Source: Actinomyces sp. ZJ308
GTDB taxonomy: Bacteria; Actinomycetota; Actinomycetes; Actinomycetales; Actinomycetaceae
Length of the DNA: 64,000 nt
Direction of reading: 5' to 3'
Assembly: GCF_011752065.1 (NCBI RefSeq)
Contig: NZ_JAAIJY010000002.1
Location: 1-64,000, forward strand
Below are positions 51,410 to 59,307 of the stretch, piece by piece; positions within the stretch are counted from its first letter, which is position 1, and every line of letters begins with the position of its first letter. The notes below the pieces were generated by a model. The model saw only the letters and a list, made by a program, of their open reading frames with translations, ran no database searches and was not told the DNA's origin. A program made the position numbers and the translations under genes.

Positions 51410-52426
51410 TCATCGTGGCGGCTCCTGCGAGAGGTGTTCGGGGTTGGCGGGGGTCTGAACGGTGTCGATGGCGGCCCGCAGGACGCCCTCGGGCGTGGGG
51501 GAGGAGGCGGTGGCGGCGACCGGCAGGCCCAGGTCTCCGGCGGCGGCCGCGGTCGTGGCGCCTATGGCCACGAGCCGGGTCTCGGGCGGGGGCGTCCCGA
51601 GCAGCTCCAGGACGGCTCGCGTCGTGGACGGGGCGGTGAGCACGACGACGTCCACGCCGCCCGCGCCCCAGGTGTGATCCAGACCCTCGGGCAGGTCGCG
51701 GGCGTCGGCCGTCACGGTCGTGTAGGCGGCCACCTGCTCGACCTCCCAGCCCGCCCGGCGCAGGCCGTCGGCCAGTGTCGGGTCGGCCAGGGCCGAGGCC
51801 GGCAGCAGCACCCGCCGCGCCGGTCCCGGGTCGGTCGTGGGCACGGCGGGAACGCTGCCGGCGGGGGTGCGCGGGGACCGCGGGGACCGCGGGGACTGCG
51901 GGGACTGCGGGGACGCGGTCGCATCGCGTGGGGTACCGGCGGGGTCCGCACCCCGATCGGCATCCCGGGGCGTGCCCGGGTCATCGACGAGGACGGGCTC
52001 CTCCAGGAGAGCAGCTGCCGAGCCCCGGGCCACCAGGTCGGGGGAGTCACCGGTGAGCTCCGTCCAGGCGCGCGCGGTCGCCGGCCCGACGACCGCCACC
52101 CGCACCGAGGAGGGCACCGGAGCGAGCAGGTACGGCGCCAGCGCCTCGACCGTGCGCGCCGAGGTGAGCACCAGCCAGGCGGCCTTACCCGCCGCGATAC
52201 GTCGTGCGGTCGCCTCCAGGGCCGAGGCGTCCCCCGGAACCGTCCGAGTCACGGCCGCGCGCAGTACCTGGGCCCCGGTGCTCTCCAGTGCCGAGGCGAT
52301 CCGGTCATGCTCCTTGACCCGCGGCAGCAGCACGACCCGACCCGACAGCGGCGCAGCGGCAGGCTCAGAGGCGCCCCGGCCCGGGGGGTGCCCGGCCGGG
52401 CCGTTGTCTGCGGCGGAGTCCGTCAT
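51410..52426 (-). CDS. hemD: Uroporphyrinogen-III synthase
   Basis: A 338-residue HemD protein closing hydroxymethylbilane to uroporphyrinogen III. The family is poorly conserved; recognisable parts are SGRVVLLPRVKEHDRIASAL at the start, WLVLTSARTVEALAPYL, VRVAVVGPATARAWTEL, RRVLLPASALADPTLADGLR, and VDVVVLTAPSTTRAVLELLG, with ATRLVAIGATTA-like sequence (here ETRLVAIGATTAAAAGDLG) near the end. It is longer than the usual 250-270 residues because of a 45-residue Pro/Ser/Arg/Asp insert between the two lobes, which contains a 9-bp tandem repeat. It begins 4 nt after hemC, so translation is probably coupled. Confidence 0.88.
   Translation of the reverse strand: MTDSAADNGPAGHPPGRGASEPAAAPLSGRVVLLPRVKEHDRIASALESTGAQVLRAAVTRTVPGDASALEATARRIAAGKAAWLVLTSARTVEALAPYLLAPVPSSVRVAVVGPATARAWTELTGDSPDLVARGSAAALLEEPVLVDDPGTPRDADRGADPAGTPRDATASPQSPQSPRSPRSPRTPAGSVPAVPTTDPGPARRVLLPASALADPTLADGLRRAGWEVEQVAAYTTVTADARDLPEGLDHTWGAGGVDVVVLTAPSTTRAVLELLGTPPPETRLVAIGATTAAAAGDLGLPVAATASSPTPEGVLRAAIDTVQTPANPEHLSQEPPR
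51871..51914. repeat. 9-bp tandem repeat within hemD
   Basis: GCGGGGACC twice, GCGGGGACT twice, then GCGGGGAC. The unit is a multiple of three and on the coding strand yields S-P-R / S-P-Q triplets in the interdomain linker, so copy number can change without frameshift. Confidence 0.85.
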
Positions 52427-52430
52427 GGTC

Positions 52431-53867
52431 TCAGTCCCGCCGCGGCTTGTTGGCGTGCAGGTCGACGATCTCCCCGGCGCCGTCCTCCAGCAGGATCTCA
52501 GCCACCCGGACCCCCAGCGCCGCGGCCGCCCGAACCGCCGCGCTCGTCGCCTCTCCCGGTGCATCCGCGTCGCCGGCGGCCTCGGGCAGCTCGGTGCTCA
52601 GCTCGCAGCCGACCTCCTGGGCGCCGTCGAGCGAGGTGACCACCGCCCGCAGCACGAGCACCCGCGGCGAGCAGTGAGACGCCGCCGAAGCATGCCGCCC
52701 TACCGCATCGGCCCGGTCCGGGATCCGGTCCTCACTGCGGGAGCCTTCGCCCCCGCAGGCCTGAACCGCCACGGCTCCGTCTGACTGCGAGCCGCCGTTC
52801 GCAGACCCGGCGTTCCGCCCGGTTTCGGCCATGGTGGTGTCATAGCCGTGGAGGCTGTCATTCCAGCCGATTCCGGTCCGTTCCGAGGTCTCCTCCTCGA
52901 CGACGTCGCCGCCGCGCAGCCGCGCCCAGGCGCCCACCGGCGCCGCACAGCCCGCGCCGAGCCGGGCCATGAGCGCCCGCTCCGCGGTCACCGCCAGACG
53001 CGTGGGCTCGTCGTCGAGGGCCGCCACAGCCCGGGCCAACGCGGCGGAACCCATCGGGTTGTCCGCCCCATCGACGTCGTCCGCGCGCTCCTCGCTGGAC
53101 GGTGCGGCCATCTCACCCGTTCTCGCCTCCACGGCCAGGGCCCCCTGGGCGGGCGCGGGCAGCATCGTCTCCAGGTCCAGGACCTCGCTCGCGCAGTGCT
53201 CCAGCCCCAGGCGCCGCAGCCCCGACAGGGCCAGGACCACGGCGTCCAGGTCCCCGGTGGCGTCGGCCCGGCCGGGTGCGACCGGCTCATCGGTACCGAC
53301 CCCGGCCACCTCCAGCCCCCGCACCCGCGCCAGGCGCGTGGGCACGTTGCCACGCAGGTCCACGATCTCCAGGTCGGGCCGGGCGGCCAGCAGCTGCGCG
53401 GTCCGCCGCGGCGAGCCGGTGCCCACGCGGGCTCCCTCCGGCAGGGTCGACAGGGTCAGTCCGTCGCGGGCGCACAGGGCGTCGCGCGGGTCCTCGCGCG
53501 GCGGCACGCAGACGACCTCCAGGCCCTCGACCGGCTGCGTCGGCAGGTCCTTGAAGGAGTGGACCACCAGGTCTACCTCACCATCCAGGAGCGCATGGCG
53601 CAGCCGGGCGGCGAAGACCCCGATGCCGCCGAGCCGGTGCAGGGGCGTGCGGTCGCCGTCGCCGTCCGTGCGCACGGTGACCAGCTCAATGTTCAGATCA
53701 GCGCCCGGCCCAGTGGCCGAGCCGCCGGGGCCGTCTCCGGGCCCGGCCGGCGCGCTACCGGCTGCGGCGCGACGCAGCGCCTCGGCGACCTGCCCGGACT
53801 GGGTCAGCGCCAGGCGCGAGCCGCGCGTTCCCAGCCGGACCCGCCCGCGCCCCTCAGCCGTGCTCAT
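52431..53867 (-). CDS. hemC: Hydroxymethylbilane synthase (porphobilinogen deaminase)
   Basis: A 478-residue HemC polymerising four porphobilinogens. RLGTRGSRLALTQSGQVAEA opens the protein; VVHSFKDLPTQ, VGTGSPRRTAQLLAARPDLE, DLRGNVPTRL, LPAPAQGALAVEAR and ERALMARLGAGCAAPVGAWA follow. The Cys in GAGCAAPVG carries the dipyrromethane cofactor. Against the usual about 310 residues there are two additions: an N-terminal Gly/Pro/Ala loop (about 38-57) and a disordered segment of about 80 residues after the cofactor Cys, before the last strand region. ATG 53867 is preferred to 53873 because AAGGAGGAG overlaps the latter's spacing. Coupled to hemD. Confidence 0.94.
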   Translation of the reverse strand: MSTAEGRGRVRLGTRGSRLALTQSGQVAEALRRAAAGSAPAGPGDGPGGSATGPGADLNIELVTVRTDGDGDRTPLHRLGGIGVFAARLRHALLDGEVDLVVHSFKDLPTQPVEGLEVVCVPPREDPRDALCARDGLTLSTLPEGARVGTGSPRRTAQLLAARPDLEIVDLRGNVPTRLARVRGLEVAGVGTDEPVAPGRADATGDLDAVVLALSGLRRLGLEHCASEVLDLETMLPAPAQGALAVEARTGEMAAPSSEERADDVDGADNPMGSAALARAVAALDDEPTRLAVTAERALMARLGAGCAAPVGAWARLRGGDVVEEETSERTGIGWNDSLHGYDTTMAETGRNAGSANGGSQSDGAVAVQACGGEGSRSEDRIPDRADAVGRHASAASHCSPRVLVLRAVVTSLDGAQEVGCELSTELPEAAGDADAPGEATSAAVRAAAALGVRVAEILLEDGAGEIVDLHANKPRRD

Positions 53868-53986
53868 GCCCATCTCCTCCTTGATGCCGCTTGACGCTTC
53901 GGCCCCATCCAGGCGTCGTACCTTGGGGGTGCAACGCGAGACCTAATATACGAACGTGACGAGGACGTCGGACTCGGCCGGTCGCC

Positions 53987-55957
53987 TCACTGGCCGTTCG
54001 GGCTTGCATGCGGACTCACCCGCCGGTTCACCAGGCGCCCGGCGGCGGCGCGGGCATGCCCGACGACGGCCGCGATCCCGGTCCCCGCCACCCACGCCCC
54101 GGTGACCTCCAGGCCCGGCACCGGTGCCAGCCGCTCCTCCAGGCGCGTCGTGCGCACCCGGTAGGCGGGCGTCACCGGCGGCAGCGTCCCGTCCCAGCGC
54201 ACCAGCATGTGGTCGACGACGTCGCCCGGATCGATCCGCACCCCGGTCAGGGCGGCCACGTCATCGAGCGCCACCGACAGGTCCACCTCCGGCCGGGGCC
54301 GGCCGGGCCGACCGTAGGACAGGCGCAGCGCGTGGACGTCCGGCCCGTGCAGCGCGCGCAGCTCGGCGCCGACCCACGGCCACTTGGCACTCAGGTGCGA
54401 CAGCGCCTTGGCCCGAGCCGGGCAGGCCGCCTCACCCGAGTCCTCATCCGAGTCCGGCCCGCTCGTGGTCGCGGCGTCGGCGGATGCCTCGGGGGCAGCT
54501 GGGCCGGGCAGTCCGGTAGGCATGGTAAGTGCGGCAGCCTCGGCAGCCCCCGGTCCCACGTCACCCGGGCCAGGACCGTCCGGCGCCGCCGCGCCGGTGG
54601 AAACCTCGGGAGCGGCAGGAACAGCAGATCCGGCGGGCCCGGCAGGCTCCGCGGGCGCCACGAGCAGGCCCGACCCCACCGGCTCACCGCTGAGCCCGGG
54701 AGCACGCGCCACCAGCGTGAAGCGGGCGATCGGCGCCCCCACCGGCACGGTCAGGTCCGTCGCGCTCGCGGGCAGGCCCGGCACGCCCCGCAGCAGCCGC
54801 AGCGCGGCACTCGCTGAGCAGGCCAGGACGACCCGGTCGGTGACCACGACCTCCTCGGCGCCGTCGGGCACGGGCTCCTCCGACGGCGTCGGCCCCCGAC
54901 GCGTCGGCGCGATCCCGACCCTCCACGTGCCCGAGTCCTCGTTGCCGTCCGGCAGCAGCCACTGGGCGCCGGTGCGGGTGCGCACGCTCCCGCCGCCGGC
55001 CTCGATCGCCTCGCGCAGCGCGTCGGTGAGCCGGAACAGCCCGCCCTCGACGGCCGCGTCCACGCTCCGCCCGCCGGCGCCGTCCTGGCGCGCCCGACGC
55101 CGCTCCAGCACCGCGGCCACGGCCGCACTGAGCGAGCCCAGCTCCGCGGTGGCCCGCCGCAGCCCGGGCGCGACGACGTCGGCCGCCAGGTCCGCCGGGT
55201 CCGCCGAGTGAATCCCCGCGACGATCGGGCGCACGAGCCGCTCCAGGACGCCGGAGCCCATCCGGGCGGTGACGAAGGAGGCCAGGTCGGCCGGGTCCTC
55301 GGGGCCGGTGCCCACGCTCCCGGGCAGGGTGGCGTCCTGCGCGGCCCTGCGCGCGGCCTCGGCCCCGATGATGCCCACGACGTCGGGCGCCATCGGGTCC
55401 GCGGGGATCCCCAGATAGGCGTCCTGCGGGAATCGGTGCAGGGCCCAGCCGGAGCTCCCCTCGCGATGGGATCCGTCCGCCGCGCCGACGCCGCCGTCGG
55501 CCGGTGCCAGGGGCGGCAGGAAGAGCCTCGGTCGGCCGTGCGGTGCGGTGGCGCGCAGGCCGAGCTCCGCCAGCATCGAGGTGGCGGCCTCGCCGCGCAC
55601 CACGAAGCCCTCGGCCCCCAGGTCCAGCCGTGCGCCGCCGATCCGCCCGGCCGCGACGAGCCCGCCGGTGTAGCCGCGCGCCTCGATGAGCAGAGGCCGC
55701 AGCCCGGCGCGCACCAGGTCCCACGCCGCCGTCAGCCCGGCGATCCCGCCGCCGACGACGAGCGCGTCCCACCGCTGAACCGGCGCCTGCCAGTCGTCAG
55801 AGCCCACAGGCCGCTCACCGGTCCCGGGGGGACTCGCAGAACCGGCCGCGGTGGCTTCCGGCGACTCGACCGTCTCGGGGCCGGGCCCGGCGGGACTCGC
55901 TTGCCCCCAGTGCCCGTCCGCCTTGTGGCCCCCGTTGTCCTGCGGATTCAGGGTCAT
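53987..55957 (-). CDS. hemY: Coproporphyrinogen III oxidase (HemY/CgoX type)
   Basis: A 656-residue FAD enzyme. The dinucleotide motif DALVVGGGIAGLTAAWDLVR starts near residue 65, with RPLLIEARGYTGG following; GARLDLGAEGFVV is the next FAD contact. The later half has MLVRWDGTLPPVTPAYRVRT and the flavin-binding end VAGTGIAAVVGHARAAAGRL. In Gram-positive bacteria with HemQ the HemY protein oxidises coproporphyrinogen III to coproporphyrin III; hemQ lies in this cluster, so this assignment is preferred. The enzyme has a disordered N-terminus and a 90-residue Ala/Gly/Pro linker (about 425-520) that exceed the usual 470 residues. Its ATG overlaps the hemE stop. Confidence 0.9.
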   Translation of the reverse strand: MTLNPQDNGGHKADGHWGQASPAGPGPETVESPEATAAGSASPPGTGERPVGSDDWQAPVQRWDALVVGGGIAGLTAAWDLVRAGLRPLLIEARGYTGGLVAAGRIGGARLDLGAEGFVVRGEAATSMLAELGLRATAPHGRPRLFLPPLAPADGGVGAADGSHREGSSGWALHRFPQDAYLGIPADPMAPDVVGIIGAEAARRAAQDATLPGSVGTGPEDPADLASFVTARMGSGVLERLVRPIVAGIHSADPADLAADVVAPGLRRATAELGSLSAAVAAVLERRRARQDGAGGRSVDAAVEGGLFRLTDALREAIEAGGGSVRTRTGAQWLLPDGNEDSGTWRVGIAPTRRGPTPSEEPVPDGAEEVVVTDRVVLACSASAALRLLRGVPGLPASATDLTVPVGAPIARFTLVARAPGLSGEPVGSGLLVAPAEPAGPAGSAVPAAPEVSTGAAAPDGPGPGDVGPGAAEAAALTMPTGLPGPAAPEASADAATTSGPDSDEDSGEAACPARAKALSHLSAKWPWVGAELRALHGPDVHALRLSYGRPGRPRPEVDLSVALDDVAALTGVRIDPGDVVDHMLVRWDGTLPPVTPAYRVRTTRLEERLAPVPGLEVTGAWVAGTGIAAVVGHARAAAGRLVNRRVSPHASPNGQ

Positions 55958-57513
55958 TCAGCGGCCCTCCCGTGTCCATCCCGTCCGGGCGTGCGTGTCG
56001 TGCGGGCCAGCGGCCTGCCGCCGGGTCCCCGCGGCGCCTGGCGGCCGGGAACCTGCCGGTCCTGCCGGCCGGGGCCCCGCTGTCCGGGATCTCCGGCAGC
56101 GCCCTCGGTCGGCGAGCCCGCGCCCGATCCTGTGACCGACCCGGTGTCCGCCGGCGTCCCCGAAGGCGTCGCTGCCACAGTCTGCGCCGCCGAGTCCGCG
56201 ACGGCGTCCCAGCCGGCCAGCGCCACGGACTCCCACTCCTGCGAGCCGTGCACCCGCGCCACGATCCGGGTGAGCACGTCCGCATCGGTGGCCGGCGACA
56301 CCCCGTGCCCCAGGTTAACCACGTGCCCCGGTGCCGCGCGCCCCGCGGCCAGGACCGCGTCCACCTCCTGGGCCACCAGCGGCCACGGCGCCGCCAGGAG
56401 CGCCGGGTCGAGATTGCCCTGAACCGGGCAGGCCCCCGTCCGCGAGTCGGCCCGGGCCAGAGCCTCGATCGCCTCACCGAGCTCGATGCGCTCATCGACG
56501 CCGACGGCGTCGGCCCCCGCCTGACGCATGAGCCCCAGCAGCCGGGCCGTGCCGGTCCCGAAGTGGATGAGGGGCGCCGCCCGGCCGGTGGTGGGGGAGA
56601 CTGCCGCCCGGGCCGCATCCAGGGCGAGCGCCGAGTAGGGCGCCACGCGCTCGCGGTAGGCGCGCGGCGACAGCGAGCCCGCCCAGGAGTCGAAGAGCTG
56701 GGCCGCGGCGGCACCGGCGCGCACCTGGGTGGCGATGAACTCGCCGGTCAGGCGCGCGCACCAGGTCATGAGCTTCTCCCAGGCCTCGGGGTCGGCTCGC
56801 ATGAGCGTGCGTGCCGCCAGGTGGTCGCGGCTGGGCCGGCCCTCCACGAGGTAGGCCGCCAGCGTGAAGGGCGCCCCGCCGAAGGCGAGCACCGGCGTCC
56901 ACCCGGCCGCCCCGGCGCTGTGCTCCAGTCCCGCGCGGGCCCGCTCGCCCAGGGACTCGCGCACGCCCGGCGTCTGCGGGCTGCCGAGCTCGACGACGAC
57001 GCGGCGCACCGCCTCCTCGATCGCCACCACGCCCTCGGCCCCGGGACCGTCACCGAAGCGGCGGGCGACCAGCTCCCTCACCTCGGCCGCACTGCGCACC
57101 GGGGCGTCCAGTACCGGCCCGATGCCCTCCTCGATGCGCACGCCCACGCCGGCCAGGCGCAGCGGCACCATGATGTCGGAGAAGAGGACGGCCGCGTCGA
57201 CGCCGTGGCGCCGCACCGGCTGCAGCGTCGCCTCCGCCGCGAGCTCGGGATCCAGACAGGCGTCCAGCATCGCCAGGCCGGCGCGCTCCCGCAGCGCGCG
57301 GTACTCCGGCAGGGACCGGCCGGCCTGACGCATGAACCACACGGGCGTGCGCGCCGGTCTGCGACCCGCCAACGCCTCCAGGATCGCGGGCTCCGCCGTC
57401 CGATCGGCGTCAATTGAATTGCGTGAAGAGCCGCTGACTAAATCGCCGTGATCGCCCACGGAATACTGACGCCGTGTGCCTTCCTTGCGATAAGGAAACT
57501 GAATCCGAGACAT
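55954..57513 (-). CDS. hemE: Uroporphyrinogen decarboxylase
   Basis: A 519-residue HemE that decarboxylates uroporphyrinogen III to coproporphyrinogen III. The signature RTPVWFMRQAGRSLPEYRAL, then FSDIMVPLRLAGVGVRIEEG, FGGAPFTLAAYLVEG, QLFDSWAGSLSPRAYRERVA, LIHFGTGTARLLGLM and VQGNLDPALLAAPW with VNLGHGVSPATD are all present; the substrate Asp is in SDIMVP. ATG 57513 (MSRIQFPYRK) follows AAGAGG at usable spacing. A 45-residue N-terminal extension and a 90-residue Ser/Gly/Arg-rich C-terminal tail are additions to the normal about 350. First gene of the minus-strand haem set; divergent from hemA. Confidence 0.95.
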   Translation of the reverse strand: MSRIQFPYRKEGTRRQYSVGDHGDLVSGSSRNSIDADRTAEPAILEALAGRRPARTPVWFMRQAGRSLPEYRALRERAGLAMLDACLDPELAAEATLQPVRRHGVDAAVLFSDIMVPLRLAGVGVRIEEGIGPVLDAPVRSAAEVRELVARRFGDGPGAEGVVAIEEAVRRVVVELGSPQTPGVRESLGERARAGLEHSAGAAGWTPVLAFGGAPFTLAAYLVEGRPSRDHLAARTLMRADPEAWEKLMTWCARLTGEFIATQVRAGAAAAQLFDSWAGSLSPRAYRERVAPYSALALDAARAAVSPTTGRAAPLIHFGTGTARLLGLMRQAGADAVGVDERIELGEAIEALARADSRTGACPVQGNLDPALLAAPWPLVAQEVDAVLAAGRAAPGHVVNLGHGVSPATDADVLTRIVARVHGSQEWESVALAGWDAVADSAAQTVAATPSGTPADTGSVTGSGAGSPTEGAAGDPGQRGPGRQDRQVPGRQAPRGPGGRPLARTTRTPGRDGHGRAAE

Positions 57514-57702
57514 ATTCACCAACCTCTTCGTGTGTGAGTCCACAGGTGAGTTTTGTGTGTTATCACAAGGCAAGCCCCGTGTCGCCCTGATAGTGACAGG
57601 ATGTCAGAAATAGTGTGATGACGCATTGTCCTGACGTTGGGTGCGTATCGCCACGCCGCTATTGTGCCCGCACCCCTGCATGATGTTTCAATAGCGCTCG
57701 CT

Positions 57703-59307
57703 GTGACTACTCATCTTCTCTCCGCCGACCACCGACTCCCGGGCCTCGACGTCGTCGCCCGGCTCGGTGCGGTCGCTCCCGGACTGGGGCCGGCCCTCAT
57801 GGCGGCCGTGCCCGCGCTGCGCGGGATCGTCGTCCTGTCCACCTGCAACCGCCTGGCCCTCCTGCTCGACGCCGACTCCTGGGCCGACACGGGGTGCCCG
57901 GCCGCCCTCGACACGGTGACCCTCCACTCCGGTCTCGTCCCGGCGGCCGCGACGCAGGCCGCCACCGAGCCCGGCGCGGCCGGGGCCGAGGCCGGAACTG
58001 AGACCGGAGCCGAGCACCAGGCGCCGTCGGACCTGGGGCGGGCCGTCTCCGACCTCCTGGCCGAGCGCGCCGGCCTCGCCCCGGGAAGCCTCCACCTGAC
58101 CCACCTGGCCGGGGCTCCCGCCCGCCGCGAGATGCTCGCCATCGCCGCGGGCCTGAGCTCCATGGTGGTCGGCGAGTCCCAGATCGTCGGCCAGGTCCGC
58201 CGCGCCGCCGAGACCGCCGAGGCCGAGGGCACCCTCAGCCCCGACCTCGTGCGGGTCGTCGAGCGCGCCTCGGCCGCCGCCCGCCGGGTCGCCCACGAGA
58301 CCGAGCTGTCCGGCCAGGGGCGCAGCGTCGTCGCCGTCGGCGTCGAGCAGGCCGCCCGTCACCTACCGCCCCTGGAGGGCTGCCGCGCGCTCATCGTCGG
58401 CACCGGCTCCTACGCCGGCGCCACCGTTGCCGCCCTGCGCGCCCGTGGCCTGACGGACATCGCCGTCTACTCCGCCTCCAACCGGGCCGAGACCTTCGCC
58501 GCCGGCCACGACCTGCGCCCCGTCCCCGCCGACGCCCTGGGCCGGGCCATGAGCCGCGCCGACCTCGTCGTCACCTGCCGCGGTGTGGGCGGCCCGGTGC
58601 TGACCGCCGACGTCGTCGCCCCCGTCGCCGCTGAGCGGCTCCGCCCCGGCGGCAGTGCCAGCCGGGATGCCGACCGGACCGCCACCCGCCCGCTCGTCAT
58701 CCTCGACCTGGCCCTGACCCGCGACGTCGACGAGACCGTCGGCGCCCTGCCCGGCGTCATCCACCTCGACCTGGCCGGGGTGCGCGACGCCGTTCCCGCC
58801 GCCGAGGCCCAGCAGGTGGCCGCCGCCCGCGCCATCGTCGAGGCCGAGGCCGCCGACTTCGAGTGCACCCTGGCCGGCCGGGCCATGGACCCCCTCATCA
58901 CCGCCCTGCGCGCCCAGGTGGGCCGTGTCGTCGCCGAGGAGGTGGCGCGCCTGCGCCCGCAGCCCGCACGCCGACTCGCCCTGGCCGTGCCCGCCGTCGA
59001 CGGACGCGCCGGAACCGGGGTGAACGGTGTCAACAGCGCCGACGCCGCCGCGGGCGCCTGCCCTCGGAGCCATGCCGCGTCCCCGGCCGACGTCGAACCC
59101 GGCCTCGAGTCCCACCCGGAGGCCGACGGCGAGCCGATGGTCTCCCTCGCCCAGGCCGAGCGCGCCCTGAACCACCTGGCCGCCCGCCTCCTCCACCAGC
59201 CCACCGTCATGGCCCGCCGCGCCGGCCAGGAGGGTCGTGAGGAGGCCTATCGCCAGGCCCTTGAGCTCGTCTGGGGCCTGGAGACCGCAGGAGAGAGCCT
59301 TGACTGA
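57703..59307 (+). CDS. hemA: Glutamyl-tRNA reductase
   Basis: A 534-residue HemA committing glutamyl-tRNA to haem synthesis. VVLSTCNRLALLLDAD holds the nucleophilic Cys; LTHLAGAPARREMLAIAAGL, SSMVVGESQIVGQVRRA and VERASAAARRVAHETELSGQ follow, then the Rossmann domain ALIVGTGSYAGATVAALRAR and the C-terminal dimerisation helix with ALNHLAARLLHQPTVMAR. Start is taken as GTG 57703 (VTTHLLSADHRL), the natural beginning of the catalytic domain; upstream frame adds residues unlike the family. Two Ala/Gly-rich inserts lengthen it. Divergent from hemE, leaving about 190 bp for shared regulation. It overlaps hemH. Confidence 0.93.
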   Translation: MTTHLLSADHRLPGLDVVARLGAVAPGLGPALMAAVPALRGIVVLSTCNRLALLLDADSWADTGCPAALDTVTLHSGLVPAAATQAATEPGAAGAEAGTETGAEHQAPSDLGRAVSDLLAERAGLAPGSLHLTHLAGAPARREMLAIAAGLSSMVVGESQIVGQVRRAAETAEAEGTLSPDLVRVVERASAAARRVAHETELSGQGRSVVAVGVEQAARHLPPLEGCRALIVGTGSYAGATVAALRARGLTDIAVYSASNRAETFAAGHDLRPVPADALGRAMSRADLVVTCRGVGGPVLTADVVAPVAAERLRPGGSASRDADRTATRPLVILDLALTRDVDETVGALPGVIHLDLAGVRDAVPAAEAQQVAAARAIVEAEAADFECTLAGRAMDPLITALRAQVGRVVAEEVARLRPQPARRLALAVPAVDGRAGTGVNGVNSADAAAGACPRSHAASPADVEPGLESHPEADGEPMVSLAQAERALNHLAARLLHQPTVMARRAGQEGREEAYRQALELVWGLETAGESLD

